DNA from: Pseudomonas khavaziana
GTDB taxonomy: Bacteria; Pseudomonadota; Gammaproteobacteria; Pseudomonadales; Pseudomonadaceae
Direction: 5' to 3'
NCBI RefSeq assembly: GCF_019145205.1
Contig: NZ_JAHSTT010000021.1
Location: forward strand, 1 to 64,000
Length of the DNA stretch: 64,000 nucleotides
Below, piece after piece: positions 30,290 to 39,312 of this stretch. The number at the start of each line of letters is the position of its first letter. The first letter of the stretch is position 1. The position numbers were made by a program, and so were the translations under genes. The notes beneath the pieces are model-generated. The model worked only from the letters and a program-made list of their open reading frames with translations. It searched no databases and was not told the origin of the DNA.

Positions 30290-30800
30290 AGAAATCCTGA
30301 AAAAGACTTCCTGATTTGGCGAAATCTCCGGACATCGATCGCCGAGCTTTTCACTGAAGCAAATGACCTTCACCGATGCCTAGTTCGCTGGTAAGTGCAA
30401 GCAGACTCGCAAGGAGTTGTGCCTGATCGAGATGGATCGGGTCGTACCTGGAAGGGGTTGATCGAACCTCATTACCCGAAGGGCGATGGTGGTCGTCCGG
30501 CCTATCCTTTGTTGTCGGGGTTGCGGGTTTATCTCAGCTGAACTGGTTCGGTTAAGCGATCCTGCGATGGAAGAAGCGCTGTACGAGACGACGTTCTTGC
30601 GCCAGTTTTCCGGTCTGGGCCTGGAGCGGATCCCAGATGAAACTACCATCCTTAACTTCCGTCGCCTGCTGGAAAAGCAAGGGTTGGTCGCTGGTATTCT
30701 CGGCGTGATCAATGGCTATATGGGCCACCGCGGCTTGTCGCTGCGATAAAGCACCATCGTCGATGCCACGCTGATTCATGCGTCAAGTTCGACCAAGAAA
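30289..30800 (+). mobile_element. IS5 5' relic
   Basis: The terminal sequence AAGAAATCCTGAAAAAGAC (a decayed GGGAAACTCTGAAAAAGAC) starts at the stop codon of the toxin gene. The transposase N-terminal half follows in broken frames (GLIEPHYPKGDGGRPAYP, LSDPAMEEALYETTFLRQFS, IPDETTILNFRRLLEKQ, IVDATLIHASSSTKKK) and ends near 30800 where IS66 sequence begins. Confidence 0.82.
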
Positions 30801-30887
30801 AAGGTAAGGGAGCCATGATCCCCACATTCCAATCCCGAAATTAAAGCCTGATGCTGTGGTCCCGATTCTTTCAGGAACCAGCACACC

Positions 30888-31172
30888 ATGATACGACCCG
30901 ACGCCAAAGCCGAAAAAGTCTATCTCTACCCCAAACCGGTGGATTTTCGAAAATCCATGGACGGCCTCACCGCCCTGGTCGAGCTGGATATCAAAGTCGC
31001 GGTATTCGACCCGGTGCTTTTTGTTTTTCTGAATCGCCACCGTACCTGAGTGAAAATCCTATATTGGGAGCGCAACGGCTTCTGCCTTTGGCTCAAGCGC
31101 CTCGAATCTGAACGGTTTAAAATATCTGTCGAGGCCACCGACGAAGCCATCGTGTTGACCGTCCAGGAATTT
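30888..31172 (+). pseudogene. tnpB: IS66 TnpB relic
   Basis: ATG 30888 starts the same TnpB as at 683 (KAEKVYLYPKPVDFRKSMDG). A TGA replaces the Arg codon in RHRTRVK, and the gene is cut near 31172 where an IS3-type OrfA relic begins on the other strand. Confidence 0.82.
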
Positions 31173-31515
31173 TCGGGGTTGACTGTTTTGTGCTGCCGGC
31201 AATAAAAGCGTTGCGCCAATCGGTTATTTGCTCGGGAAAAATACCTTTTCGTCGGCAGTACTCACCGATTTCTAGTTCCGATAGCGAACCTGCTTCTATG
31301 ATGATCGCCAGCTTGGATTCGGCTGACCAATTTTTGGCCGTTTGCTTGGTATCGGACAATTGCGTTCCTCTGGCGGCAGCTTGTTTGCGCCAATAATGGC
31401 GAGATATATCGCTGCAACCTTCACGCCGGGCGACCTTCGCCGCAGAGGCTCAGGGGCGGAAGCATCATTTTCAGCAGCGCAGCTTACGCTCTTCTGAGTA
31501 AAACGGCATGACCAT
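31173..31515 (-). pseudogene. IS3-type OrfA relic
   Basis: Minus strand begins MPFYSEERKLRC near 31510, shifts frame, and continues from 31359 as MSDTKQTAKNWSAESKLAII IEAGSLSELEIGEYCRRKG, the HTH/zipper OrfA of IS3-type elements. A closer relative with an open frame lies at 59537-59896. OrfB is missing. Confidence 0.7.
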
Positions 31516-31576
31516 ATTCCTCCCGCCCCCTGAATGCTGTTCAAAGAGCGGGGGGCACGACAACTACCCTGACACC

Positions 31577-31588
31577 GGGGGGGGGGGG
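31577..31588 (+). repeat. G12 homopolymer at an IS3-type end
   Basis: Twelve G follow ccctgacacc. The same end at 59463-59480 reads cccccggtgtcagg (5 C on this strand), so the tract is an expanded version of the element's terminal G run. It lies about 620 bp upstream of the invasin gene and is an obvious slippage site. Confidence 0.8.
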
Positions 31589-32211
31589 CGTGCAGTGGCA
31601 AAATTGGATGGAATAGGCGGCAGGCATGGTCGATTTTGAACGGCTGCCGTTTTTTGAAAGCACCTATGGCTCAGCAGTCGAAAAATAGAGGCCTGCTTCA
31701 GACTATCCTTAGTGGTGCTTCTGAAACACCACACTAGCGCATATGACCGAAATGGACTTTGTGCGGCAGGCTCCTGCGTCGGATTGCGAACCCTTAAAAC
31801 TCAGGCAGGGATGAAGAGTGGAAGTAACCTCGCCCGCTACGCTTTAGTGCGGATGAGGTTAGAGTTTTCGTGCGGCCAATGAGAAATTTCCTACAGATTT
31901 TCGAATTTAGTTTTTTTATTCTGTTGATTGGTGCTGGGTAACTGAAGGTAATAATGCTTTCGCATTGCGTGGCCGATACGAGGAAGAAAGTATTGCCGGG
32001 TGAGATTCTTCAGATTTAACTAGCTAAGTGTCAGTCTAGTCTTTGTGTTGTTGGCAAATTGCAATATAAATTTTGAAAGCTTCCCCGTCCGTGCGGATTT
32101 AAACTTTGCGTGGCGCGATCATCTAGATGTCAATTATAGCGTTTTCCTGAGGTAATTGTATATGTCGAAGTTTTGAAGCTATATTTTGTGCGTGATTGGA
32201 TTTCGTATTGA
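31589..32211 (+). other. Leader region of the invasin gene, no gene
   Basis: No credible gene. An IS5 end (CTTCAGACTATCC followed by TTAG) lies at about 31696-31712. The rest is AT-rich towards the right. At 32148-32176 a GAGG sequence precedes an ATG (32162) that opens a four-residue frame (MSKF, stop), just ahead of the invasin frame; it may be a leader peptide or a lost start. Confidence 0.5.
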
Positions 32212-35200
32212 TTGCTTTTGATTCGTTTGTTTGGTGGTGTGGTCATTGTGTCGAATTTTCTTTTTCTCCCTCGTTTGCGCTCGTTAGCGTGGATAAACGT
32301 TTGCATGCAATTTATTTTCATGTCGACGGTTGTTGTGCCTCCTGCAGTTGCCGAGAGCATTTACAGCATTCATGCCCCTAAAGCCTCTGTGAAACAGAAA
32401 GTTGCGCGCAGCCGGATTTACACTCTTCAGTCCGGTGAAACTGCGGTGTCCGTCGCCAAAGCATACAACATGTCCCTTGAAGCGTTGCGCCAGCTCAATC
32501 AATTCCGCCTGTTTGCTCATGGTTTTGATCATCTGCAAGCCGGAGAAGAATTGGATGTGCCACTGGCACCTCGGCCACTTCTGCCGTCCTTCGAAGGCGG
32601 GGGTAACGACTCGCAGGCGCAAAAAATGGCGGTTGAGGCGCAATCAAAAAAGCTTGCGGGGATCGCCTCCCAAGCGGGTACTTTGATGTCCAGTTCAACG
32701 AAAGGGGATGCTGTTGCCTCCATGACTCGTAGTGTGGTGGTTGGTGAAGTTGGTAACCAGTTGCAACAGTGGTTAGGCCGCTTCGGCACGGCTCGCGTGC
32801 AAGTGGATATAGATCGACACTTTTCGCCCAGAAATTATCAACTAGACTTTTTACATCCTTTTTATAATCAGGGTAACACTCTTACGTTTATGCAGGCGAG
32901 CGTGCACCGTACTAACGAGCGCACTCAGGGCAATCTTGGTATCGGGCGACGGCATTTCACTCCCGCCTACATGTTGGGGCAAAATTTCTTTATTGACTAC
33001 GATATGTCCTACCGCAATGCTCGTTTAGGTTTGGGGGTTGAGTATTGGCGAGACTCGCTTAAGCTCAGCGCCAACGTTTACGAGCGTCTGACCGGATGGA
33101 GGAGCTCTCCTGATCTTGCCGACTACCGAGAGCGCCCGGCCAACGGATGGGATATCCGCGCCAAGGCGTGGTTTCCTTCCTTGCCGCAGTTGGGGGGGGG
33201 GCTGACGTATGAGCAATACTACGGGGGTGAGGTGGGGTTGTTTGGTTCGGACAATCGACAGCATAATCCGAGATCCATTACCGCCGGTGTAAACTACACT
33301 CCTATCCCGTTACTTACCTTTAATGTGAAGCGGCGACTGGGGCAGTCTGGAAGAAACGAAGCCCAGTTTGGCATGGATATCACTTATCGGCCCGGCGTAA
33401 CGTGGAGCAAGCAGATTGATCCTAAGGCGATTACTGCGATGCGTAGTTTGGTGGGCAGTCGTTTTGATTTAGTTGATCGCAATAACAATATAGTGCTCGA
33501 CTATCGCCATGAAAAAATCCTGAGCCTGTATACAGCCAGCTCAGTGACCGGGTTCTCAGGAGAGCATAAATCATTAGATGTTTCAGTAAGCAGCAAGTAT
33601 GGGCTGGCCGCTGTCGAATGGTCGGTCTCCTCTCTGCGAGCCGCCGGCGGAAATATTGTAGATCAAGGGGGGGGGGCGTACAGTGTGGTGCTGCCGCCTT
33701 ACCATGCTTTGCCGCAGGGTGTAAATACTTACACCATAAGTGGTGTGGCTGTGGACAGAAAGGGCAATCGATCACGCGCGCGCGAGACGCAAGTAACGGT
33801 ACAGGCGCCGTTAGTCAATCTCCAGCACAGCACCTTCATTCCGGCGCAAAGTACAATAAAAGCGGACGGCAAGAGTAAGCGTGTGCTGACGCTGTCCATT
33901 AAGAATTCTCAGGCACAGCCATTGAGTATTCCTGTATCAGATATTAAATTTAATGTTTCACCGTTGAACGCTGCTACGATATCTGCTCCGGTGATTAAAA
34001 GTGCGGGTGTATATGAAGTGGTGGTGACGGCCGGGACGCGCAAAGGCTCGGTAACAGTGGTCCCTATGGCCGGCAATGTGAAGCTATCTTCAGCTATAGT
34101 GCAACTGACAATGCCTGCGCTTGATGCGACAAAGTCCACTCTGCAAGTTACTCCGGAAACGATTCCCGCGGATGGCAAGACGCACTCGATTCTGACTCTT
34201 TCTGCCATTAATGGTAATGGTTTGCCGGTCTCTGGGCTGGATGTCAGCCACATCGCGTGGAAAGTATCCCCGTCGGACGGTCTTGCTATCGCGTCAGGCA
34301 GTATTGTGGTCTCGGCGACCAAGGCCAGCACAGCCGGTATCTACAGCGCCGAACTTAGCGGAATGCGTGCAGGGAAGGTCTCTGTCATGCCTCAGTTGAA
34401 CGGGACCAATGCTGCTGCTGTAGCTGCGACTGTCACCCTGACGGCATTGCCTCCGGCAGAGGCTCAATCGGAGTTGGTCGCAACACCGAGCAGCATCCCG
34501 GCCGATGGCGTTACGGCTTCTAGGCTTAAGCTGACTCTCAAAGATAGCCTCGGCCAAGCCATGAAAGGCCAGACCGTAGTATTTAGCACCACAGTCGGAA
34601 CCGTTGGGTCCACGATTGATAACCATGACGGCACCTATAGTGCTGACTTGAAGTCGAGCATGGCCGGCGCAGCGAGTATTGGTGTGATGGTGGGTGGGGC
34701 GAGAATGGGTGGGTTGAACACGACTGTCACCCTGACGGCATTGCCTCCGGCAGAGGCTCAATCGGAGTTGGTCGCAACACCGAGCAGCATCCCGGCCGAT
34801 GGCGTTACGGCTTCTAGGCTTAAGCTGACTCTCAAAGATAGCCTCGGCCAAGCCATGAAAGGCCAGACCGTAGTATTTAGCACCACAGTCGGAACCGTTG
34901 GGTCCACGATTGATAACCATGACGGCACCTATAGTGCTGACTTGAAGTCGAGCATGGCCGGCGCAGCGAGTATTGGTGTGATGGTGGGTGGGGCGAGAAT
35001 GGGTGGGTTGAACACGACTGTCACCCTGACGGCATTGCCTCCGGCAGAGGCTCAATCGGAGTTGGTCGCAACACCGAGCAGCATCCCGGCCGATGGCGTT
35101 ACGGCTTCTAGGCTTAAGCTGACTCTCAAAGATAGCCTCGGCCAAGCCATGAAAGGCCAGACCGTAGTATTTAGCACCACAGTCGGAACCGTTGGGTCCA

Positions 35201-38200
35201 CGATTGATAACCATGACGGCACCTATAGTGCTGACTTGAAGTCGAGCATGGCCGGCGCAGCGAGTATTGGTGTGATGGTGGGTGGGGCGAGAATGGGTGG
35301 GTTGAACACGACTGTCACCCTGACGGCATTGCCTCCGGCAGAGGCTCAATCGGAGTTGGTCGCAACACCGAGCAGCATCCCGGCCGATGGCGTTACGGCT
35401 TCTAGGCTTAAGCTGACTCTCAAAGATAGCCTCGGCCAAGCCATGAAAGGCCAGACCGTAGTATTTAGCACCACAGTCGGAACCGTTGGGTCCACGATTG
35501 ATAACCATGACGGCACCTATAGTGCTGACTTGAAGTCGAGCATGGCCGGCGCAGCGAGTATTGGTGTGATGGTGGGTGGGGCGAGAATGGGTGGGTTGAA
35601 CACGACTGTCACCCTGACGGCATTGCCTCCGGCAGAGGCTCAATCGGAGTTGGTCGCAACACCGAGCAGCATCCCGGCCGATGGCGTTACGGCTTCTAGG
35701 CTTAAGCTGACTCTCAAAGATAGCCTCGGCCAAGCCATGAAAGGCCAGACCGTAGTATTTAGCACCACAGTCGGAACCGTTGGGTCCACGATTGATAACC
35801 ATGACGGCACCTATAGTGCTGACTTGAAGTCGAGCATGGCCGGCGCAGCGAGTATTGGTGTGATGGTGGGTGGGGCGAGAATGGGTGGGTTGAACACGAC
35901 TGTCACCCTGACGGCATTGCCTCCGGCAGAGGCTCAATCGGAGTTGGTCGCAACACCGAGCAGCATCCCGGCCGATGGCGTTACGGCTTCTAGGCTTAAG
36001 CTGACTCTCAAAGATAGCCTCGGCCAAGCCATGAAAGGCCAGACCGTAGTATTTAGCACCACAGTCGGAACCGTTGGGTCCACGATTGATAACCATGACG
36101 GCACCTATAGTGCTGACTTGAAGTCGAGCATGGCCGGCGCAGCGAGTATTGGTGTGATGGTGGGTGGGGCGAGAATGGGTGGGTTGAACACGACTGTCAC
36201 CCTGACGGCATTGCCTCCGGCAGAGGCTCAATCGGAGTTGGTCGCAACACCGAGCAGCATCCCGGCCGATGGCGTTACGGCTTCTAGGCTTAAGCTGACT
36301 CTCAAAGATAGCCTCGGCCAAGCCATGAAAGGCCAGACCGTAGTATTTAGCACCACAGTCGGAACCGTTGGGTCCACGATTGATAACCATGACGGCACCT
36401 ATAGTGCTGACTTGAAGTCGAGCATGGCCGGCGCAGCGAGTATTGGTGTGATGGTGGGTGGGGCGAGAATGGGTGGGTTGAACACGACTGTCACCCTGAC
36501 GGCATTGCCTCCGGCAGAGGCTCAATCGGAGTTGGTCGCAACACCGAGCAGCATCCCGGCCGATGGCGTTACGGCTTCTAGGCTTAAGCTGACTCTCAAA
36601 GATAGCCTCGGCCAAGCCATGAAAGGCCAGACCGTAGTATTTAGCACCACAGTCGGAACCGTTGGGTCCACGATTGATAACCATGACGGCACCTATAGTG
36701 CTGACTTGAAGTCGAGCATGGCCGGCGCAGCGAGTATTGGTGTGATGGTGGGTGGGGCGAGAATGGGTGGGTTGAACACGACTGTCACCCTGACGGCATT
36801 GCCTCCGGCAGAGGCTCAATCGGAGTTGGTCGCAACACCGAGCAGCATCCCGGCCGATGGCGTTACGGCTTCTAGGCTTAAGCTGACTCTCAAAGATAGC
36901 CTCGGCCAAGCCATGAAAGGCCAGACCGTAGTATTTAGCACCACAGTCGGAACCGTTGGGTCCACGATTGATAACCATGACGGCACCTATAGTGCTGACT
37001 TGAAGTCGAGCATGGCCGGCGCAGCGAGTATTGGTGTGATGGTGGGTGGGGCGAGAATGGGTGGGTTGAACACGACTGTCACCCTGACGGCATTGCCTCC
37101 GGCAGAGGCTCAATCGGAGTTGGTCGCAACACCGAGCAGCATCCCGGCCGATGGCGTTACGGCTTCTAGGCTTAAGCTGACTCTCAAAGATAGCCTCGGC
37201 CAAGCCATGAAAGGCCAGACCGTAGTATTTAGCACCACAGTCGGAACCGTTGGGTCCACGATTGATAACCATGACGGCACCTATAGTGCTGACTTGAAGT
37301 CGAGCATGGCCGGCGCAGCGAGTATTGGTGTGATGGTGGGTGGGGCGAGAATGGGTGGGTTGAACACGACTGTCACCCTGACGGCATTGCCTCCGGCAGA
37401 GGCTCAATCGGAGTTGGTCGCAACACCGAGCAGCATCCCGGCCGATGGCGTTACGGCTTCTAGGCTTAAGCTGACTCTCAAAGATAGCCTCGGCCAAGCC
37501 ATGAAAGGCCAGACCGTAGTATTTAGCACCACAGTCGGAACCGTTGGGTCCACGATTGATAACCAGGACGGCACCTACAGTGCTGACTTGAAGTCGAGCA
37601 TGGCCGGCGCAGCGAGTATTGGTGTGATGGTGGGTGGGGCGAGAATGGGTGGGTTGAACACGACTGTCACCCTGACGGCAAAGCCGGTTGTCAGTAATGT
37701 GCAGATAGTTGGGACAGGGGAGGCGAATTCGTCATTGGGGGCAACATATAAATATGAAGGCAACGGCACCGGTACAGATGCTTCAAGATATCAGTGGAAG
37801 TTCGAGAACGATAATCACTGGATTGCGCCCGTAGCTGCGGCGGCAAAAAATATAAACTGGACGCCGGATTCCACTTATGCCGGTTACCAGGTCAGGTTAG
37901 AGATAACCCCTAAGGGGCAGAATCAGTCGCTTGAAGGCGATATAGCCTACAGTAATAGTATTACCATCTACGAAAAGCCGGTTGTCAGTAATGTGCAGGT
38001 AGTCGGGACCGGCGAGGCGAACTCGTCATTGGATGCAACATATACTTATGAAGGCAACGGCACCGGCACAGATGCTTCGAAGTATCAGTGGAAATATAAG
38101 AATGGTAATGACTGGATTGCGCCCGTAGCTGCAGCAGCAAAAAATATAAACTGGACGCCGGACTCCACTTATGCGGGTTATCAGGTCAGGTTAGAGATAA

Positions 38201-38928
38201 CCCCTAAGGGGCAGAATCAGTCGCTTGAAGGCGATATGGTCTACAGTAATAGTATTACCATCTACAAAAAGCCGGTTGTCAGCAATATAAAGGTAGTTGG
38301 TACGGGCAATGCAAATTCACCATTAGGGGCAACATACAACTATGAAGGCAACGGCACCGGTACAGATGCGTCAAAGTATCAATGGAAGTATAAGAATGCT
38401 AACAGCTGGATAGCACCGGTAGCGGAAGCGGCAAAAAATTTAAACTGGACGCCTGATTCCAGTTATGCGGGCTATGAAGTCAGGTTGGAAATTACCCCAA
38501 AGGGGCAGTATCAGTCCCTCGAAGGTGATATAGCTTATAGTGATAGTATTTCCATCAAAGGAAAAAAAATACGCATAGTAGAATATAAGCATAGATGGGA
38601 TGCGATCGCGTGGTTTCCTTCAAAAACCAGGTGGGCTTATTATCTGGGTGTGAAGGTGAAAGATGAACAGGGTAATGGCGTGTCAGGTGTGAAGATCTGT
38701 TCCGTTCTTGACGGTCAAGAGAGTTCTGGCTACACAGATAGCGATGGTGTGATGCCCGATCGAGCCTTTGGAGAAAGCGGTAATGGGACTCCTCAGTATA
38801 GCGTTTGGATTTGTAATGGGGTATCGGACAATGAAATGCCAGGTTTTGGCGATGATATGACGAAGGGAGGGCAGTGGTGGCAAGTTATTCCATCAACTCA
38901 TATTTTCGGTGGATGGGTCGTATTTTGA
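32212..38928 (+). CDS. Inverse autotransporter adhesin (intimin/invasin family)
   Basis: A 2238-codon frame starting at TTG 32212; GTG at 32248 is an alternative, and the first ATG (32305) lies inside the signal peptide. Order: long signal peptide with the RSLAWINVCMQFIFM core ending near AVA-E (residue ~48); LysM domain (~69-118, QSGETAVSVAKAYNMSLEAL); inverse-autotransporter beta-barrel (~180-390, IDYDMSYRNARLGLGVEYW, GGLTYEQYYGGEVGL); a D-type Ig linker (DQGGGAYSVV); two divergent Ig-like domains; eleven near-identical 98-residue Big_1-type domains (~744-1821); three 98-residue domains of another type (~1823-2117); and a C-terminal domain with two Cys. The barrel anchors in the outer membrane and exports the Ig rod for adhesion. 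Two G10 tracts lie in the coding region and are in frame at present. Confidence 0.92.
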   Translation: MLLIRLFGGVVIVSNFLFLPRLRSLAWINVCMQFIFMSTVVVPPAVAESIYSIHAPKASVKQKVARSRIYTLQSGETAVSVAKAYNMSLEALRQLNQFRLFAHGFDHLQAGEELDVPLAPRPLLPSFEGGGNDSQAQKMAVEAQSKKLAGIASQAGTLMSSSTKGDAVASMTRSVVVGEVGNQLQQWLGRFGTARVQVDIDRHFSPRNYQLDFLHPFYNQGNTLTFMQASVHRTNERTQGNLGIGRRHFTPAYMLGQNFFIDYDMSYRNARLGLGVEYWRDSLKLSANVYERLTGWRSSPDLADYRERPANGWDIRAKAWFPSLPQLGGGLTYEQYYGGEVGLFGSDNRQHNPRSITAGVNYTPIPLLTFNVKRRLGQSGRNEAQFGMDITYRPGVTWSKQIDPKAITAMRSLVGSRFDLVDRNNNIVLDYRHEKILSLYTASSVTGFSGEHKSLDVSVSSKYGLAAVEWSVSSLRAAGGNIVDQGGGAYSVVLPPYHALPQGVNTYTISGVAVDRKGNRSRARETQVTVQAPLVNLQHSTFIPAQSTIKADGKSKRVLTLSIKNSQAQPLSIPVSDIKFNVSPLNAATISAPVIKSAGVYEVVVTAGTRKGSVTVVPMAGNVKLSSAIVQLTMPALDATKSTLQVTPETIPADGKTHSILTLSAINGNGLPVSGLDVSHIAWKVSPSDGLAIASGSIVVSATKASTAGIYSAELSGMRAGKVSVMPQLNGTNAAAVAATVTLTALPPAEAQSELVATPSSIPADGVTASRLKLTLKDSLGQAMKGQTVVFSTTVGTVGSTIDNHDGTYSADLKSSMAGAASIGVMVGGARMGGLNTTVTLTALPPAEAQSELVATPSSIPADGVTASRLKLTLKDSLGQAMKGQTVVFSTTVGTVGSTIDNHDGTYSADLKSSMAGAASIGVMVGGARMGGLNTTVTLTALPPAEAQSELVATPSSIPADGVTASRLKLTLKDSLGQAMKGQTVVFSTTVGTVGSTIDNHDGTYSADLKSSMAGAASIGVMVGGARMGGLNTTVTLTALPPAEAQSELVATPSSIPADGVTASRLKLTLKDSLGQAMKGQTVVFSTTVGTVGSTIDNHDGTYSADLKSSMAGAASIGVMVGGARMGGLNTTVTLTALPPAEAQSELVATPSSIPADGVTASRLKLTLKDSLGQAMKGQTVVFSTTVGTVGSTIDNHDGTYSADLKSSMAGAASIGVMVGGARMGGLNTTVTLTALPPAEAQSELVATPSSIPADGVTASRLKLTLKDSLGQAMKGQTVVFSTTVGTVGSTIDNHDGTYSADLKSSMAGAASIGVMVGGARMGGLNTTVTLTALPPAEAQSELVATPSSIPADGVTASRLKLTLKDSLGQAMKGQTVVFSTTVGTVGSTIDNHDGTYSADLKSSMAGAASIGVMVGGARMGGLNTTVTLTALPPAEAQSELVATPSSIPADGVTASRLKLTLKDSLGQAMKGQTVVFSTTVGTVGSTIDNHDGTYSADLKSSMAGAASIGVMVGGARMGGLNTTVTLTALPPAEAQSELVATPSSIPADGVTASRLKLTLKDSLGQAMKGQTVVFSTTVGTVGSTIDNHDGTYSADLKSSMAGAASIGVMVGGARMGGLNTTVTLTALPPAEAQSELVATPSSIPADGVTASRLKLTLKDSLGQAMKGQTVVFSTTVGTVGSTIDNHDGTYSADLKSSMAGAASIGVMVGGARMGGLNTTVTLTALPPAEAQSELVATPSSIPADGVTASRLKLTLKDSLGQAMKGQTVVFSTTVGTVGSTIDNQDGTYSADLKSSMAGAASIGVMVGGARMGGLNTTVTLTAKPVVSNVQIVGTGEANSSLGATYKYEGNGTGTDASRYQWKFENDNHWIAPVAAAAKNINWTPDSTYAGYQVRLEITPKGQNQSLEGDIAYSNSITIYEKPVVSNVQVVGTGEANSSLDATYTYEGNGTGTDASKYQWKYKNGNDWIAPVAAAAKNINWTPDSTYAGYQVRLEITPKGQNQSLEGDMVYSNSITIYKKPVVSNIKVVGTGNANSPLGATYNYEGNGTGTDASKYQWKYKNANSWIAPVAEAAKNLNWTPDSSYAGYEVRLEITPKGQYQSLEGDIAYSDSISIKGKKIRIVEYKHRWDAIAWFPSKTRWAYYLGVKVKDEQGNGVSGVKICSVLDGQESSGYTDSDGVMPDRAFGESGNGTPQYSVWICNGVSDNEMPGFGDDMTKGGQWWQVIPSTHIFGGWVVF
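33192..33201 (+). repeat. G10 tract inside the invasin barrel
   Basis: Ten G in cag-ttg-ggg-ggg-ggg-ctg encode Leu-Gly-Gly-Gly at about residues 327-330. A single-base slip would terminate translation within the barrel. Use of three successive GGG codons is unusual next to the GGC/GGT used elsewhere in the gene. Confidence 0.9.
33667..33676 (+). repeat. Second G10 tract in the invasin gene
   Basis: Ten G in caa-ggg-ggg-ggg-gcg encode Gly-Gly-Gly at about residues 486-488, just after the barrel. Same properties as the first tract. Confidence 0.9.
34441..37674 (+). repeat. Eleven 294-bp tandem repeats (Big_1-type Ig domains)
   Basis: Units start at 34441, 34735, 35029, 35323, 35617, 35911, 36205, 36499, 36793, 37087 and 37381. 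By eye the first ten are identical in DNA, silent positions included; the last differs at two sites (CAT to CAG, His to Gln; TAT to TAC, silent). Each encodes one 98-residue domain (SELVATPSSIPADGVTASRL ...). Such identity indicates recent amplification or continual gene conversion. A repeat of this size can also be miscounted in assembly. Confidence 0.97.
37681..38562 (+). repeat. Three divergent 294-bp repeats
   Basis: Units start at 37681, 37975 and 38269, each beginning KPVVSN and containing YEGNGTGTDAS, YQWK and WTPDS.YAGY. They share the 294-bp period of the Big_1 array but not its sequence, and differ from each other at many sites, so this array is older or less homogenised. Confidence 0.95.
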
Positions 38929-39312
38929 CTGGAAGGCTTGAGTGCTAAGTAATCAGAAAGTATCAAATGGAGGGGGCTGAAATTAATATTTCATATTTAT
39001 AATCTCAGACAAAATTTAATGACTTGAAAGATAGCAGGGCTACTGGGCTTGGTGTGTGAGCGATTAATTACTCACGCGAGCAGCTCACATGAATATTGTA
39101 AGCGCACCGATTGTTATGCAAGTATCGCTTGTCTAGTCAATCTAAAGAGAGCGGCAACGATATCCGTCCGGTCAAGTCATTTACCTAGGTCCGCAAGGTC
39201 AAACATGGCGTGCACTACGGGGGCACCAGTTCTAGCCGTTTAACCAAGTACTTATATAAGTGGAGCGTAACCGTCCGGGCAACACACCTTCCTGACACCG
39301 TCGCTTGAGGCG
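38929..39312 (+). other. Intergenic region after invasin, no gene
   Basis: No convincing gene. At 39294-39320 a strong imperfect hairpin (gacaccgtcgc - ttgag - gcgatggtgtc) merges into the left end of the IS3 element; without a T-run it is not a standard terminator. Confidence 0.5.

Noticed and set aside
34294..37497. A 1067-residue open frame on the minus strand across the invasin repeats
   Set aside because: It is the mirror of the 294-bp repeats: since 294 is a multiple of three, an open antisense unit stays open in all copies. No start signal, and low-complexity Arg/His/Cys composition.
34441..37674. Direct repeats as a possible CRISPR array
   Set aside because: Units are 294 bp, contiguous without spacers and in frame with a coding sequence.
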